From: Promethearchaeia archaeon
Lineage (GTDB): Archaea; Asgardarchaeota; Lokiarchaeia; Sigyniarchaeales; SOKP01
NCBI GenBank assembly: GCA_029856125.1
Contig: JAHQWJ010000032.1
Coordinates: 1-48,297 of the forward strand
DNA: 48,297 nt
Reading direction: 5' to 3'
Made by a program: the position numbers and the translations under genes. Shown in pieces: positions 26,321-35,693 of this stretch; position 1 is the first letter of the stretch, and each line of letters begins with the position of its first letter. A model generated the notes under the pieces. The model searched no databases, was not told the DNA's origin, and was given only the letters and a program-made list of their open reading frames with translations.

Positions 26321-26872
26321 CTACTTATCTCCCCATCTCTTGATATTGCTATCAACACCGATGTGATCAAGAATTCTCCCTACGAAATATTCGTTAATTT
26401 CTTTGATACTTTTAGGTTTCATGTAATAAGATGGAATTGGTGGCGCAATAACAACTCCCAATCTTGATAGCTTTAACATATTTTCTAAGTGAATTGCGCT
26501 GAAAGGACTTTCTCTTACAACTAAGATAAGTTTTCTTCGTTCTTTTATTATCACATCTGCTGCTCTGGTAATCAAGTTATCCGCATAACCGTTAGCAATT
26601 GCTGCTAGAGTTTTCATAGAGCATGGAATTATGATCATGATGTTATTTTTATAAGAACCACTCGCAGGACCTGCTGTTAAATCGTCAACATCATAATATT
26701 TATCAGAAAATTCAATTATTTCATTTACCTTATAATCTGTTTCAATGGTAATGATTTTTTCGGCTACTTTTGTTATAACCAGTTCTGTCTCTAATCCATT
26801 TTTCTTCAATTGCTGGAGCAAAGTTACGGCTAAATCAACACCACTCGCACCAGTAATTGCAACAAGTACCAA
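26321..26872 (-). CDS. ubiX: UbiX-type flavin prenyltransferase
   Basis: 183 residues. Flavoprotein features: ITGASGVDLAVTLL at the FMN site, IIIPCSMKTLAAIANGYADNLITRAADV, the active-site segment RESPFSAIHLENMLKLS and the closing APPIPSYYMKP strand. It attaches a dimethylallyl group to FMN to give prenylated FMN, the cofactor of UbiD enzymes, and so serves the decarboxylase at 20494-21810. First in codon position is the ATG at 26872. The downstream partner of the GGPP synthase gene on the same strand (22-bp gap). Confidence 0.93.
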   Translation of the reverse strand: MVLVAITGASGVDLAVTLLQQLKKNGLETELVITKVAEKIITIETDYKVNEIIEFSDKYYDVDDLTAGPASGSYKNNIMIIIPCSMKTLAAIANGYADNLITRAADVIIKERRKLILVVRESPFSAIHLENMLKLSRLGVVIAPPIPSYYMKPKSIKEINEYFVGRILDHIGVDSNIKRWGDK

Positions 26873-26894
26873 TTATTTTCACCTAAAATGCTGT

Positions 26895-27938
26895 TTAAAA
26901 TTTTCTTTCTAATACAAAATTTAGTAAATTTTCAAAAAATTCTATCTCAGATTCGTTTACAACTGGTTTCAATTTACCAAGTGCATCTGAAGCTTCTTCG
27001 TAATACTTAGAAGCAAGTTTTTTACATGAATTGATTGCATCTGCTTCCATAAATAAATCTCTTACTTCTTTGACTTCTTCGTCACTCATTTCTGAGTTCG
27101 AAATTAAGTTGACTAAATACTCCTTCTTTTTTCTATCTAAATTGTTCATCGCTTCAATTAACAAACAAGTATGTTTACCTTCACGAATATCTCCGTCTGT
27201 AGGTTTTCCAGTAACCTTTTCGTCCCCAAATGTGCCTAAGATATCATCAATTATTTGAAAAATAATCCCTAAGTTTACACCATATGTTGACAAATGAGGA
27301 ATATATTCTTTCTCGAATTTTGCATAACTCGCTCCAATTAAGAGTGATTTTTCAATAAGGGCTCCAGTTTTAAGCGAAATCATACTGATATACTCATCCA
27401 TTGAGAGTTTTTTCTGATTTACCATATCGATTTCAATTAAGACACCATGGATTACCTCAGTAAAAGCCTGCCTGTAATAACGAATTGAATTAAGATTTAA
27501 ATCCATAGAAAATTTTTTGTTGAAGTAAGCCGTTGACCCCACAATGAAAGCGGTATCTCCCCCAATGATGCCTATACTGGTTCCAAAATCTGCAGCATTC
27601 ATTTTTTTTAACTGGTATTTCGAGTGATATTGCGCAAATTTATAGTGGAACGCAGGGTTCCCGCGTCGAAAATCATCCTTGTCGATGATATCGTCATGAA
27701 TTAATGTCGCATTATGTAAAAATTCTATTCCTACGCTTGGAACAATGATTTCATCTTCCGTTGTATTTGTAATCCCATTATATGCGGCGATAGTAAGCAA
27801 CGGTCTGATTCTCTTGCCACCTGCTAAGAAATAATCTTTCATTTCAGAATAATAATCTATTAGAAACTTGTTTTTCTTTTGGGCTATTATTCTATCAAAT
27901 ATGGAACCAATAGCGGCATTAATTTTGGGTTTATACAA
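26895..27938 (-). CDS. Polyprenyl (geranylgeranyl) diphosphate synthase
   Basis: 347 residues, trans-prenyltransferase all-helical fold. The first aspartate-rich motif is LIHDDIIDKDDFRRG, the second QIIDDILGTFGDE. GGKRIRPLL is the IPP-binding block, and KTGALIEKSLLIGA lies mid-protein. Bulky residues before the first Asp motif set chain length; GGPP is expected for archaeal lipids. The start at 27938 is TTG with no good Shine-Dalgarno, while AGGTGAT lies just upstream of an in-frame ATC (27962) that would add KFIPYST-type residues, so the N-terminus is uncertain. Co-directional with the reductase upstream and ubiX downstream. Confidence 0.92.
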   Translation of the reverse strand: MYKPKINAAIGSIFDRIIAQKKNKFLIDYYSEMKDYFLAGGKRIRPLLTIAAYNGITNTTEDEIIVPSVGIEFLHNATLIHDDIIDKDDFRRGNPAFHYKFAQYHSKYQLKKMNAADFGTSIGIIGGDTAFIVGSTAYFNKKFSMDLNLNSIRYYRQAFTEVIHGVLIEIDMVNQKKLSMDEYISMISLKTGALIEKSLLIGASYAKFEKEYIPHLSTYGVNLGIIFQIIDDILGTFGDEKVTGKPTDGDIREGKHTCLLIEAMNNLDRKKKEYLVNLISNSEMSDEEVKEVRDLFMEADAINSCKKLASKYYEEASDALGKLKPVVNESEIEFFENLLNFVLERKF

Positions 27939-27972
27939 AGTTGAATATGGAATAAATTTGATATTTTATCAC

Positions 27973-29082
27973 CTAATCTAATAAATTTTTCATAACTATT
28001 TCGGAAGCACGGTGCGTTTCCCACAATCTTAAAAATTTCTTTAAACTCTCATCATCTTTGAAAATTTTATCTCGAGCTATTCTTTTTGCTTTCAGGATCT
28101 TTAGGAATCTCCGATCTAAAGATTTTTCGTATGTGGATCCTAATTTATCAAGTCGGTCTTTTTTCTCGCAAGCCTTTATCGTTTCGACAGCGATTTGGCC
28201 TGACATCATCGCATAAGGTATTCCCTTTCCACTTATAGGATCAACCATTCCCCCAGCATCACCCACAGCAAATACATTATCTTCATAAAGTTTTGGTCTA
28301 ACTCCTACAGGAATTAAATGAGGCTTAAAGATTTCCATTGTGGAATTTTTCAAAGCTTCCTTTACAAATGGAAGCGACCAAAACTTTTCAAACTCTTTTC
28401 TTGAATTCTTTACTAAATCAATTTGGTTACCCCAACCAACAGTGATTTTATGATTTTTTGGAAACAACCAAGCATAACCTACAGGCATTAACTCCTTGAT
28501 TCCAAAAAATAAGTGAACGGTATCTTTTCCAAGAATCTTATCAATATAAGATTTTGATGTGTTCATTTCTTTAGTAATCGTTAAAATTACATCTTGACTC
28601 TTGAAAAAAGGCCATCCCAAGAGTTTTAAGGTTGGAGAGGAAACACTATCAGCGGCAATTAAATATTTGGCTTTGTATTCATCTTTACGTGTCGAGATGT
28701 GATAACCGGATTTTTCTTTTTTAATATTGATCATTTGCTCGTTATCTTTTAATATAGCTCCGCTTTCGGTCGCTAAGTCAGTTAAAAATTTATCAAATAC
28801 ATCTCTCCACACAACTGCACCTTTACCTTTCTTTGAAAAATCCTCACCATCAACATGATGAAGTTCCAGGGATTCGATAATGCGCCCAATTTTATCTTCA
28901 GGATAATCAATTTCTTCGATAAGCTCCCATGCCATTGCTCCACCACACGCTTTATATCGCCCGCCATTATCGAGTTTCTCTTTTTCTATAAAACAAGTTG
29001 AATATCCATTATCAGCTGCAACTTTTGCTGCTATTGAACCACCAGGACCAGCCCCTATAACAACGATGTCAAATTCTTTCAT
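27973..29082 (-). CDS. Geranylgeranyl reductase (digeranylgeranylglycerophospholipid reductase family)
   Basis: 369 residues, FAD-dependent. DIVVIGAGPGGSIAAKVAA is the N-terminal dinucleotide-binding motif; CGGAMAW near residue 47 matches the CxxG-type substrate motif of archaeal GGRs; VFAVGDAGGMVDPISGKGIPYAM is the second FAD motif. It saturates the isoprenoid chains of ether lipids. It leads the minus-strand set GGR, GGPP synthase, ubiX that converges on the mevalonate operon. Confidence 0.92.
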   Translation of the reverse strand: MKEFDIVVIGAGPGGSIAAKVAADNGYSTCFIEKEKLDNGGRYKACGGAMAWELIEEIDYPEDKIGRIIESLELHHVDGEDFSKKGKGAVVWRDVFDKFLTDLATESGAILKDNEQMINIKKEKSGYHISTRKDEYKAKYLIAADSVSSPTLKLLGWPFFKSQDVILTITKEMNTSKSYIDKILGKDTVHLFFGIKELMPVGYAWLFPKNHKITVGWGNQIDLVKNSRKEFEKFWSLPFVKEALKNSTMEIFKPHLIPVGVRPKLYEDNVFAVGDAGGMVDPISGKGIPYAMMSGQIAVETIKACEKKDRLDKLGSTYEKSLDRRFLKILKAKRIARDKIFKDDESLKKFLRLWETHRASEIVMKNLLD

Positions 29083-29232
29083 ACTAAATAAACTATCTCT
29101 TTAAGTGTTTTTTATGATTAAAGTGCCTTAGAATAAAAATCGTTTCACATAATCAATAGTATTAATTATATAATTGGAAAAATCAGTTAACGAAAACAAA
29201 TTTTTTCTAAACAAAAATAATATGGCTATAAA

Positions 29233-29823
29233 TTATATCAATTCGAAATTATTTGTCTGTTGAGCTAAATTATCTAAGAAGATCTTCATTTCTTGTGTTC
29301 TTTCGATACCTATTTCTTTAGCTATAGGGGTGTATAATTGTAATGGTAATTCATCATGGAACTTTTGGATAAGAAAAATTGCGCTTTTTAAGTCAGGAGT
29401 CCAATCTTCTATCCCTACAATCGCAAGTATTCTTGAAATGCCTATAGTACCCATGAAATCAAGCGTGTCCGCATCGTGAAAAATTATAGACTCTTTGACA
29501 TCAGAAGGTTTAACATGAAACATATGACTCTTAATAATGTCTTTAACGAGATCAATTTTAACTTCTGGAAAATCCATAGATAGAAGTATTTCTGAGCAAT
29601 TCTCAATTGCTACATCTGAGTGATCTTTTCCTTTTTGTCGATATGGTTCGAATGCTCCAATATCATGTAGATATGCTGCAGCGAACAGTAAATCTCTATC
29701 AACATCCAAATTTTGCTTTTCAACTAATTTAATCGCTAATTCGTAAACTCTTTTAAAATGAGTTATTCCCCATGCTGGATGTGTAAATGGTTTAACAAAC
29801 TCTAATAGTTTTGATTTCCACAT
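29233..29823 (-). CDS. HD-domain phosphohydrolase-like protein
   Basis: 196 residues. Metal-binding residues of the HD fold are visible: His22 before FKRVYELA, the His-Asp pair in AAAYLHDIGAF (53-54), a His in GKDHSD, His100 in KSHMF and a C-terminal FHDADTLD. This pattern is typical of small stand-alone HD hydrolases acting on nucleotides or other phosphate esters. The substrate is not predictable. It is divergent from the GH38 gene, with ~105 bp of AT-rich shared promoter DNA. Confidence 0.85.
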   Translation of the reverse strand: MWKSKLLEFVKPFTHPAWGITHFKRVYELAIKLVEKQNLDVDRDLLFAAAYLHDIGAFEPYRQKGKDHSDVAIENCSEILLSMDFPEVKIDLVKDIIKSHMFHVKPSDVKESIIFHDADTLDFMGTIGISRILAIVGIEDWTPDLKSAIFLIQKFHDELPLQLYTPIAKEIGIERTQEMKIFLDNLAQQTNNFELI

Positions 29824-29929
29824 TTATTAGTTATCTCCTTATTCTTAACTATTAATAATTATCTATAAATATATTAAAATTATTCCTTATTCTATTCATT
29901 AAACATTTACTTAGGAAAATCGAGAAAAT

Positions 29930-32794
29930 ATGAATTCCCATCAATTTATTAATAAAATTGGTCATTATTCTGGAAATAAAAGGTTAGATTGCCAGAACCT
30001 TGAAGAACCCGACGCAGATACTGAAAAAATTAGGGAAAGGTGGTTAAGACCAGACAGAGAAGTATCGCTTAAGCGAAAATTAAGGTTATGGAAAAATACT
30101 TGTCCAGAGTTAGAAAATTTAACCATTCATCAAGTTGGAGAGTCCCATATCGATTGTGCTTGGATGTGGAGGTATGAACAAACGCGAAAAAAAGCGCAAG
30201 TTACTTTTAAAAAAGCGATCCTTCATGCTAAAATGTTCCCAAAAACGTTTTGTTTTGCTTTAAGCGAACCTATCCTTTTAGATTGGATTAAACAAGATGA
30301 TCCTGAGCTTTTTAAGCAAATTCAAGACACTGTAAAGGCAGGAAATATTGAACTCGTAGGTGGTTCTTATGTTGAACCCGATTGCATGATGCCCTCTGGA
30401 GAATCGTTTGTAAGGCAAAGGTTATACGGGATGCGATTTTTTAGAGACAACTTTAATATCCTCCCCAAAGTGGAATGGTTTTTAGATTCTTTCGGTTATA
30501 ATCGTGGTTTACCTCAAATATTAGCCAAATCAGGGGCAAAATACTTTTGGACTACTAAAATTACCTGGAATCTTCAAACAACCTTTCCCTTTGTGAATTT
30601 TTGGTGGCAAGGACCCGATGGCTCTAAAATACTGACGGGACATTTTCATATGGGAGGAGAAGGTGTTATAGGTGCTTGGAAAAAGTTCGGGATAGGTCAT
30701 TATTTATTAAAAGACAACGGCCAAAAAAGTTGGAACTATAAGGATAATTATGACGATCTTATAAATCATGTAGGAGAAGAACTTTGCCCTCATGTAGGAT
30801 ATTTTTTTGGGTTGGGTGATGGGGGTCACGGACCTACTCATAAGGAAGTCGCAATAGCAAATGCACTAGCTAAGCATCCTATGTTTAAATGGAGCCGTGT
30901 GGAAACCTTCTTCGAGGAGTTAAATAAGTATTCAGAAAGATTTCCAATATGGGATGACGAATTATATCTTGAATATCATCGGGGATGCTTTTCGAATCAT
31001 TCAGATGTTAAAAGAAATAATCGCAAGTTTGAAAACGCTTTAATCTCGCTTGAAATATTAGCTGTTTTAACCTCGTTAATTACATCAAATTATACTTATC
31101 CTAGTGAGCAATTTGAGCAGCTTTGGAAAATAACATTAAAAAATCAATTCCATGACGTTTTACCCGGCAGTTCCTCACCTGAAGTATATGATGATTGTTG
31201 GGATGATTGGAAACTACAAGACAGTTCTATTTCCAATATGATAAAAGTAATAGGATCGAATTTTTCTTCCCAAAATAATGAACGGAATTCACAGTCTGGT
31301 AAAGAATTCTTTCTTTTCAACTCCCTCCCTTGGGAAAGGACATCAAGGCTTTTCATACCTGCTGCAATTATAGATTTAGCTACTTCAGAAGAAATAGATT
31401 GGAAACCTAATCCTGCGAAATTGACCTGTTTAAATTCTGAGAATTTAGAATTCTATTGTCAGCCAGTTTCAAAAGAAAATGAGACCTGGAAAGATTCCAA
31501 ACCCGCAGGCTGGTGGACAATAGTTACATTAAAACCATTATCCTTAACTCCTGTCAAATTGGTTCTGATAGATAAGATACCGATTCAATCAGAAAATAAC
31601 GCATCAATAAATATTATATCAAATGGAATTACACACTTAGAACTAAATCAAACAACAGGGGCATTTGTGGATTTACGCACTGAAAAACTTAACAACGGAT
31701 CAAGTCTATTAAGAGGCACATCATCTAATCTCACCAATGGTTTTCTCGATGACGACAAATCATTTCCGGCATGGAATCTTACTCCTGAATACTGGAATTT
31801 TCCCCTGGAATTACCAAATGATAAAGGAGTGAAAATTGAAGTGATCGACAACGGTCCACTTTTTGCGTCTCTACAAATCAACCGGTTATTAGGAAAAGAC
31901 ATCGTTATCCAAAAAGTCACGCTATTTAAAGCTTTACCTGAAATTTATCTTGAGTATATTACTGATTGGAATCAACCAAATACGATGCTTAAAATTCTAT
32001 ACCGTACTGCAACAAACTCAGAGATTGCCACTACTGATGGGGCATACGCAATAGTTAATTTCAAAACCAATCCAGAAACTCCTTGCGATAAGGCACGGTA
32101 TGAGAAAATTTGCCATAAATTTGTTGATCTGAGCTCTCCTGATAAAAGGTGGGGTATTGCGTTGATTAACGAAGGAAAATACGCATTTGATGTTAAGGGT
32201 GGTGATGTTCAATTAACCCTTTTGCGATCTCCTAGATACACTCCTCCATCTCCTGAAGCGTGGTTGAATTTAGAAAGAAACCTCAATAAAGATCTCTATA
32301 ATCATGAACCCCCAGAATTCAGTGAAATTGGGCCGTTTAGATGCAATTATGTATTATATCCTCATAATGGAAGCTCTCTATCCAACCCTGATGGCACAGC
32401 GAATGCAAAGATAAGAAGAAAAGCAGAAGAATTTAATAATCCAATCATAATTATACCACTAAATGGAAATACTGAAGTAGAAAATCGATCATTATTAAAC
32501 GGAGAATCTCTGTTGGAAATTTCACCCTCAAACATCGCTTTAGGAGCAATAAAATATGAAGAATGGAAGAAAGACAATTCAATTATTGTCCGATTTTTTG
32601 AGGGTTGTGGACTCTCCGTATCAGCTGAAGTAAATATTCATCCAAAAATAGCAAAAATGATCATCAAAATAGAAGAAACCGATTTGTTGGAAAGAACTCT
32701 AAATCAAGATACCATATGGAATAAAAAAGAATGTAGGTTAAGCTTCAAAATTGATAAATTTGAAATTCGCAGTTTTAAATTAATATTCAAATGA
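29930..32794 (+). CDS. GH38 alpha-mannosidase-like glycoside hydrolase
   Basis: 954 residues. The catalytic domain shows the zinc motif SHIDCAW (His73, Asp75), the nucleophile in WFLDSFGYN (Asp186) and the zinc His in NQFHDVLPGSS; the sequence then continues into the beta-rich mannosidase C-terminal domains. There is no signal peptide, so the enzyme is probably cytosolic. Retaining alpha-mannosidases of this family trim or degrade mannosides. It may work with the GPH-type sugar symporter at 44621-45997, but the genes are not linked in an operon. Intergenic DNA to the convergent hydrolase is 50 bp. Confidence 0.92.
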   Translation: MNSHQFINKIGHYSGNKRLDCQNLEEPDADTEKIRERWLRPDREVSLKRKLRLWKNTCPELENLTIHQVGESHIDCAWMWRYEQTRKKAQVTFKKAILHAKMFPKTFCFALSEPILLDWIKQDDPELFKQIQDTVKAGNIELVGGSYVEPDCMMPSGESFVRQRLYGMRFFRDNFNILPKVEWFLDSFGYNRGLPQILAKSGAKYFWTTKITWNLQTTFPFVNFWWQGPDGSKILTGHFHMGGEGVIGAWKKFGIGHYLLKDNGQKSWNYKDNYDDLINHVGEELCPHVGYFFGLGDGGHGPTHKEVAIANALAKHPMFKWSRVETFFEELNKYSERFPIWDDELYLEYHRGCFSNHSDVKRNNRKFENALISLEILAVLTSLITSNYTYPSEQFEQLWKITLKNQFHDVLPGSSSPEVYDDCWDDWKLQDSSISNMIKVIGSNFSSQNNERNSQSGKEFFLFNSLPWERTSRLFIPAAIIDLATSEEIDWKPNPAKLTCLNSENLEFYCQPVSKENETWKDSKPAGWWTIVTLKPLSLTPVKLVLIDKIPIQSENNASINIISNGITHLELNQTTGAFVDLRTEKLNNGSSLLRGTSSNLTNGFLDDDKSFPAWNLTPEYWNFPLELPNDKGVKIEVIDNGPLFASLQINRLLGKDIVIQKVTLFKALPEIYLEYITDWNQPNTMLKILYRTATNSEIATTDGAYAIVNFKTNPETPCDKARYEKICHKFVDLSSPDKRWGIALINEGKYAFDVKGGDVQLTLLRSPRYTPPSPEAWLNLERNLNKDLYNHEPPEFSEIGPFRCNYVLYPHNGSSLSNPDGTANAKIRRKAEEFNNPIIIIPLNGNTEVENRSLLNGESLLEISPSNIALGAIKYEEWKKDNSIIVRFFEGCGLSVSAEVNIHPKIAKMIIKIEETDLLERTLNQDTIWNKKECRLSFKIDKFEIRSFKLIFK

Positions 32795-32844
32795 AATTTC
32801 TATCAATTATTTTTCATTTTTAAAATTATCAATATAAGTTTTAA

Positions 32845-34368
32845 TTAAGAATAATCAAAAACTGACTTTCCAACAACACTATAGTGGGGTTTTTCTCCTA
32901 ACAGATTTAGAAGTGTTGGAACCATATCAGTAGTCTTACAATATGATAGTTCTAATTTAGGGATATTAGGAGAGCCCCCTATTATGAAGGGAACTGTCAT
33001 AGACTTTTTGATTCCGATATCATGAGAATACGGAAGAGAAGCCACAGTTTTTCCATGTTCATATCCAAACCCGTACTCTCCAAGCGTGGATGTTATTATG
33101 TCGCAAGATCGGGGATTTTTAAAATAGCGAGGTACTTGGTCAACTACTATAGGAAAATCAATCAGATTAGTAACTTTTAGCCATTCATCAATACTATGAG
33201 CTTTTCCATCTAAGAGTCGCGCAGATTCCTCAGTTTTACTATATTTATAGAAATCGTTATCATCGGGAATATACTTAGTTTTTTGGTTTATTCCATGCCC
33301 TTCGTATTCAATAATATCCGTGAACTTTTTTTCCGTTTCCACTTCTTTATGTTCAAGGTAAATTATACCTTTATCTGGGGTGTTATTGTTATCTCTGTAA
33401 TACATTGCCTTTACGCCGGGAATTTTCCATAAAGTATCAAACACATTTAATTCTTTGCTTCCAACACCCTTGGGAACAAATTTTTTCAATTGTTCGATAG
33501 TTGGATGATGGTACCAATTATCTCCAGGGAAATTAAAGAACCCAAGACCACCCATGTTACAGTCGAAATCGCCAGTTCCGTTCTTGGGTAAGTATTGGGT
33601 AAATCCACATTCTTTAAAAAAAGGCTCGATGTCATACATCTTCTCTGATTTGTAATTTCCATGATCGGATATAATTCCAATAGCGGTTGAATCATAATAC
33701 CCTGTGTTTTTAAGAGTTTTAATTAATGAGCCAATGTATCTATCACAATCGATTACTTCTTTGATGTACTCTGGATGATCAAAGCCCTTATGATGCATCA
33801 AATCATCTGGTTTTGGTATATATACAACAGTTACTTTTGGAACCTCATTGTTTGAAAAGTGTTTTTTAGGATTTTTATATATTTCTTCGACCTCTTTAAG
33901 AAAAGAGGAGGATGTGTATTCTACTACAGGGATTACAACTGAACCTCTATTTATAAAATTTAAGGAACTCAAAAAATTACCCTCTCCCGCTTGTTCAAAA
34001 ATGGTTTGACAATTTGGCCCTATATCTTTATTTAATTTTAAAAGATGATTTCCTTTTCCATAATTTCTAATAACTGGAAATTTTTTTTCTTCCATTAAAG
34101 GATACGATCTTCCAATCCAATGATACATAGGTGCCCCACTTCCTTCTTTGGGAAAGTATCCCGAATAGGAACCTATGACAATATTGCTATAACAAGGAAA
34201 AGTTATACTTGGAAAGGATGTAATACAATTACTACTTGAAATACCATTTTCTGCAAGTTGAGCTATATTAGGAGCTTTTCCTTTATTCATTAGATCAAAT
34301 AAATGAGTTGCTCTAACATCGTCTATCAATATTAATATAACTTGATTTACTAAATTATTCCGGGTCAT
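32845..34368 (-). CDS. Alkaline-phosphatase-superfamily hydrolase (NPP/type I phosphodiesterase-like)
   Basis: 507 residues. The two-metal active site is recognisable: N-terminal metal Asp in ILILIDDVRA (16), nucleophile Thr in FPSITFPCYSN (Thr56, as in the TFPN of nucleotide pyrophosphatases), DDLMHHKGFDHPEY in the central metal region, ISDHGNY and a late His segment. No signal peptide. It probably cleaves phosphate diesters or monoesters such as nucleotide sugars or phospholipid head groups. It converges on the GH38 gene and diverges from the SelB-like gene. Confidence 0.87.
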   Translation of the reverse strand: MTRNNLVNQVILILIDDVRATHLFDLMNKGKAPNIAQLAENGISSSNCITSFPSITFPCYSNIVIGSYSGYFPKEGSGAPMYHWIGRSYPLMEEKKFPVIRNYGKGNHLLKLNKDIGPNCQTIFEQAGEGNFLSSLNFINRGSVVIPVVEYTSSSFLKEVEEIYKNPKKHFSNNEVPKVTVVYIPKPDDLMHHKGFDHPEYIKEVIDCDRYIGSLIKTLKNTGYYDSTAIGIISDHGNYKSEKMYDIEPFFKECGFTQYLPKNGTGDFDCNMGGLGFFNFPGDNWYHHPTIEQLKKFVPKGVGSKELNVFDTLWKIPGVKAMYYRDNNNTPDKGIIYLEHKEVETEKKFTDIIEYEGHGINQKTKYIPDDNDFYKYSKTEESARLLDGKAHSIDEWLKVTNLIDFPIVVDQVPRYFKNPRSCDIITSTLGEYGFGYEHGKTVASLPYSHDIGIKKSMTVPFIIGGSPNIPKLELSYCKTTDMVPTLLNLLGEKPHYSVVGKSVFDYS

Positions 34369-34435
34369 AATTATTATATTATCCTTTTTATTAGTTAGTT
34401 AATTTGTTCTTAGTTAATAATTTTATTTTTACTCG

Positions 34436-34458
34436 AAGGTGGATCTCCAATGAAGTAG
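34436..34458 (+). promoter_or_regulatory. Strong Shine-Dalgarno with two-codon uORF ATG-AAG-TAG
   Basis: AAGGTGG (34436-34442) stands 7 nt before an ATG (34450) followed at once by AAG and an amber TAG (34456-34458). The following main gene at 34502 has no comparable Shine-Dalgarno and is in another frame. If UAG were read through, the frame would continue to a TAA at 34495-34497, just before the main start. It could be a regulatory uORF or a chance match. Confidence 0.35.
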
Positions 34459-34501
34459 AATTTCAAAAAGTTTTTGACGATCTCTACATTTAATTAAACG
34501 T

Positions 34502-35602
34502 ATGAATGAAATAGCTGAAAAAAATTTTGTAGTGGGAATTCTCGGGGATAATTTTGATATAAACAATTTAATAGGTCAATCTTTGGGTTCCCCAGGGACT
34601 AAATCTGATATTCTCTTTTACAATCGGTTAGATCAAACTTTAAATCAAGTATTTTGCGGTTTAACTCCTATAGATTATCCCGAAAAGATAAAACCGCTTT
34701 TACAAACTTTAGCCATATCTAATATTCATATTCTTGCTATAGATTTAACTATTGGATTAAATGCCTCAGTTGGAGAAATACTAGTTGGAATAGACATATT
34801 TTCAAAATTATATCGGACTAAAGTTTTGGTGGTAATCGCTGGAATAAATTCAAATACGGAGTGGAAATTACCTGAGACAAAAAAGAAAGTTCGGGCGATT
34901 TTGGATGATACTAGTTTGAAAAACGCACAAATTTTCGAACTTAGAGCCAAACAAGATTATGAAAATCTAAAAAGAATAATTGTGGAGCTTGGGAATGAGT
35001 TTCTACAACAAACTAGCGTTAACGAAGGAAACACGGAGGTGTTAGTTGACCACGTATTTCCTGTTAAAGGAATAGGGACCGTCATTCTTGGAATTGTAAA
35101 ACAAGGCGAGGTCCACAGTGGTCAAATGTTAGAAATAACGGGCTATGAATCCGCCGTAAAGAAAGTTATAATCAGGAGTATTCAAAAACACGATAGGAAC
35201 TTTAAAGTCGCTTACGAAGGTGATAGAGTAGGTCTCGCCTTAAAAGGTAATATTTCCCCTAGAGATCTAAGCCGCGACAACATTATTGTTACTCCTGGCA
35301 TCTTTGAGCAGGAAAAAGAAATAGATGCGGAAATTTTTGTAAGTCAATTCTATAAACCCAAAAATGGGACGATTACATCTAATGATGGAATCCAGTATTA
35401 CGGGCTAATTAAGTTAAAACTATCTCCTTTTAAATTTATTGAAGGTCAGAAAATTGCCCCTGGAAAAAGTGGTACTATGAAAATTCGTTTTGATAAATCG
35501 GTAGTCCATAACGGAAAAGGATTAAACGGAATTATCACTGAATTAAATCGTTTCGAGAATAAATTGCGAATAGTTGGATATTTTCAACAAACTAAAAAAT
35601 GA
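34502..35602 (+). CDS. SelB-like (aSelBL/EF-Tu family) protein with degenerate GTPase domain
   Basis: 366 residues. Residues ~1-175 have the layout of an EF-Tu-type G domain, but the P-loop reads GILGDNFDIN, lacking the GxxxxGK[ST] lysine, and the NKxD motif is not evident, so GTP binding is doubtful. Residues ~180-360 look like EF-Tu domains 2 and 3: VDHVFPVKGIGTVILGIVKQGEV, EGDRVGLALKGN and the C-terminal barrel ending LRIVGYF. This matches the archaeal SelB-like group, some members of which have lost G-domain motifs and which has been proposed, not shown, to serve pyrrolysyl-tRNA. Its role here is unknown. Confidence 0.8.
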   Translation: MNEIAEKNFVVGILGDNFDINNLIGQSLGSPGTKSDILFYNRLDQTLNQVFCGLTPIDYPEKIKPLLQTLAISNIHILAIDLTIGLNASVGEILVGIDIFSKLYRTKVLVVIAGINSNTEWKLPETKKKVRAILDDTSLKNAQIFELRAKQDYENLKRIIVELGNEFLQQTSVNEGNTEVLVDHVFPVKGIGTVILGIVKQGEVHSGQMLEITGYESAVKKVIIRSIQKHDRNFKVAYEGDRVGLALKGNISPRDLSRDNIIVTPGIFEQEKEIDAEIFVSQFYKPKNGTITSNDGIQYYGLIKLKLSPFKFIEGQKIAPGKSGTMKIRFDKSVVHNGKGLNGIITELNRFENKLRIVGYFQQTKK

Positions 35603-35650
35603 CCTTCATTAATAATATTAGATGAATTCCATTAATTAAGCAGTGAAAAC

Positions 35651-35663
35651 TTTTATATATTAA
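35651..35663 (+). promoter_or_regulatory. TATA box for the DNA methyltransferase gene
   Basis: TTTTATATATTAA preceded by GTGAAAAC (BRE-like). The start predicted ~25 nt downstream leaves a leader of only about 10-15 nt before the TTG at 35694, supporting that start. Confidence 0.5.
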
Positions 35664-35693
35664 GTTAGAGAAAAAAAAAAGCGTGCTTTTTAG

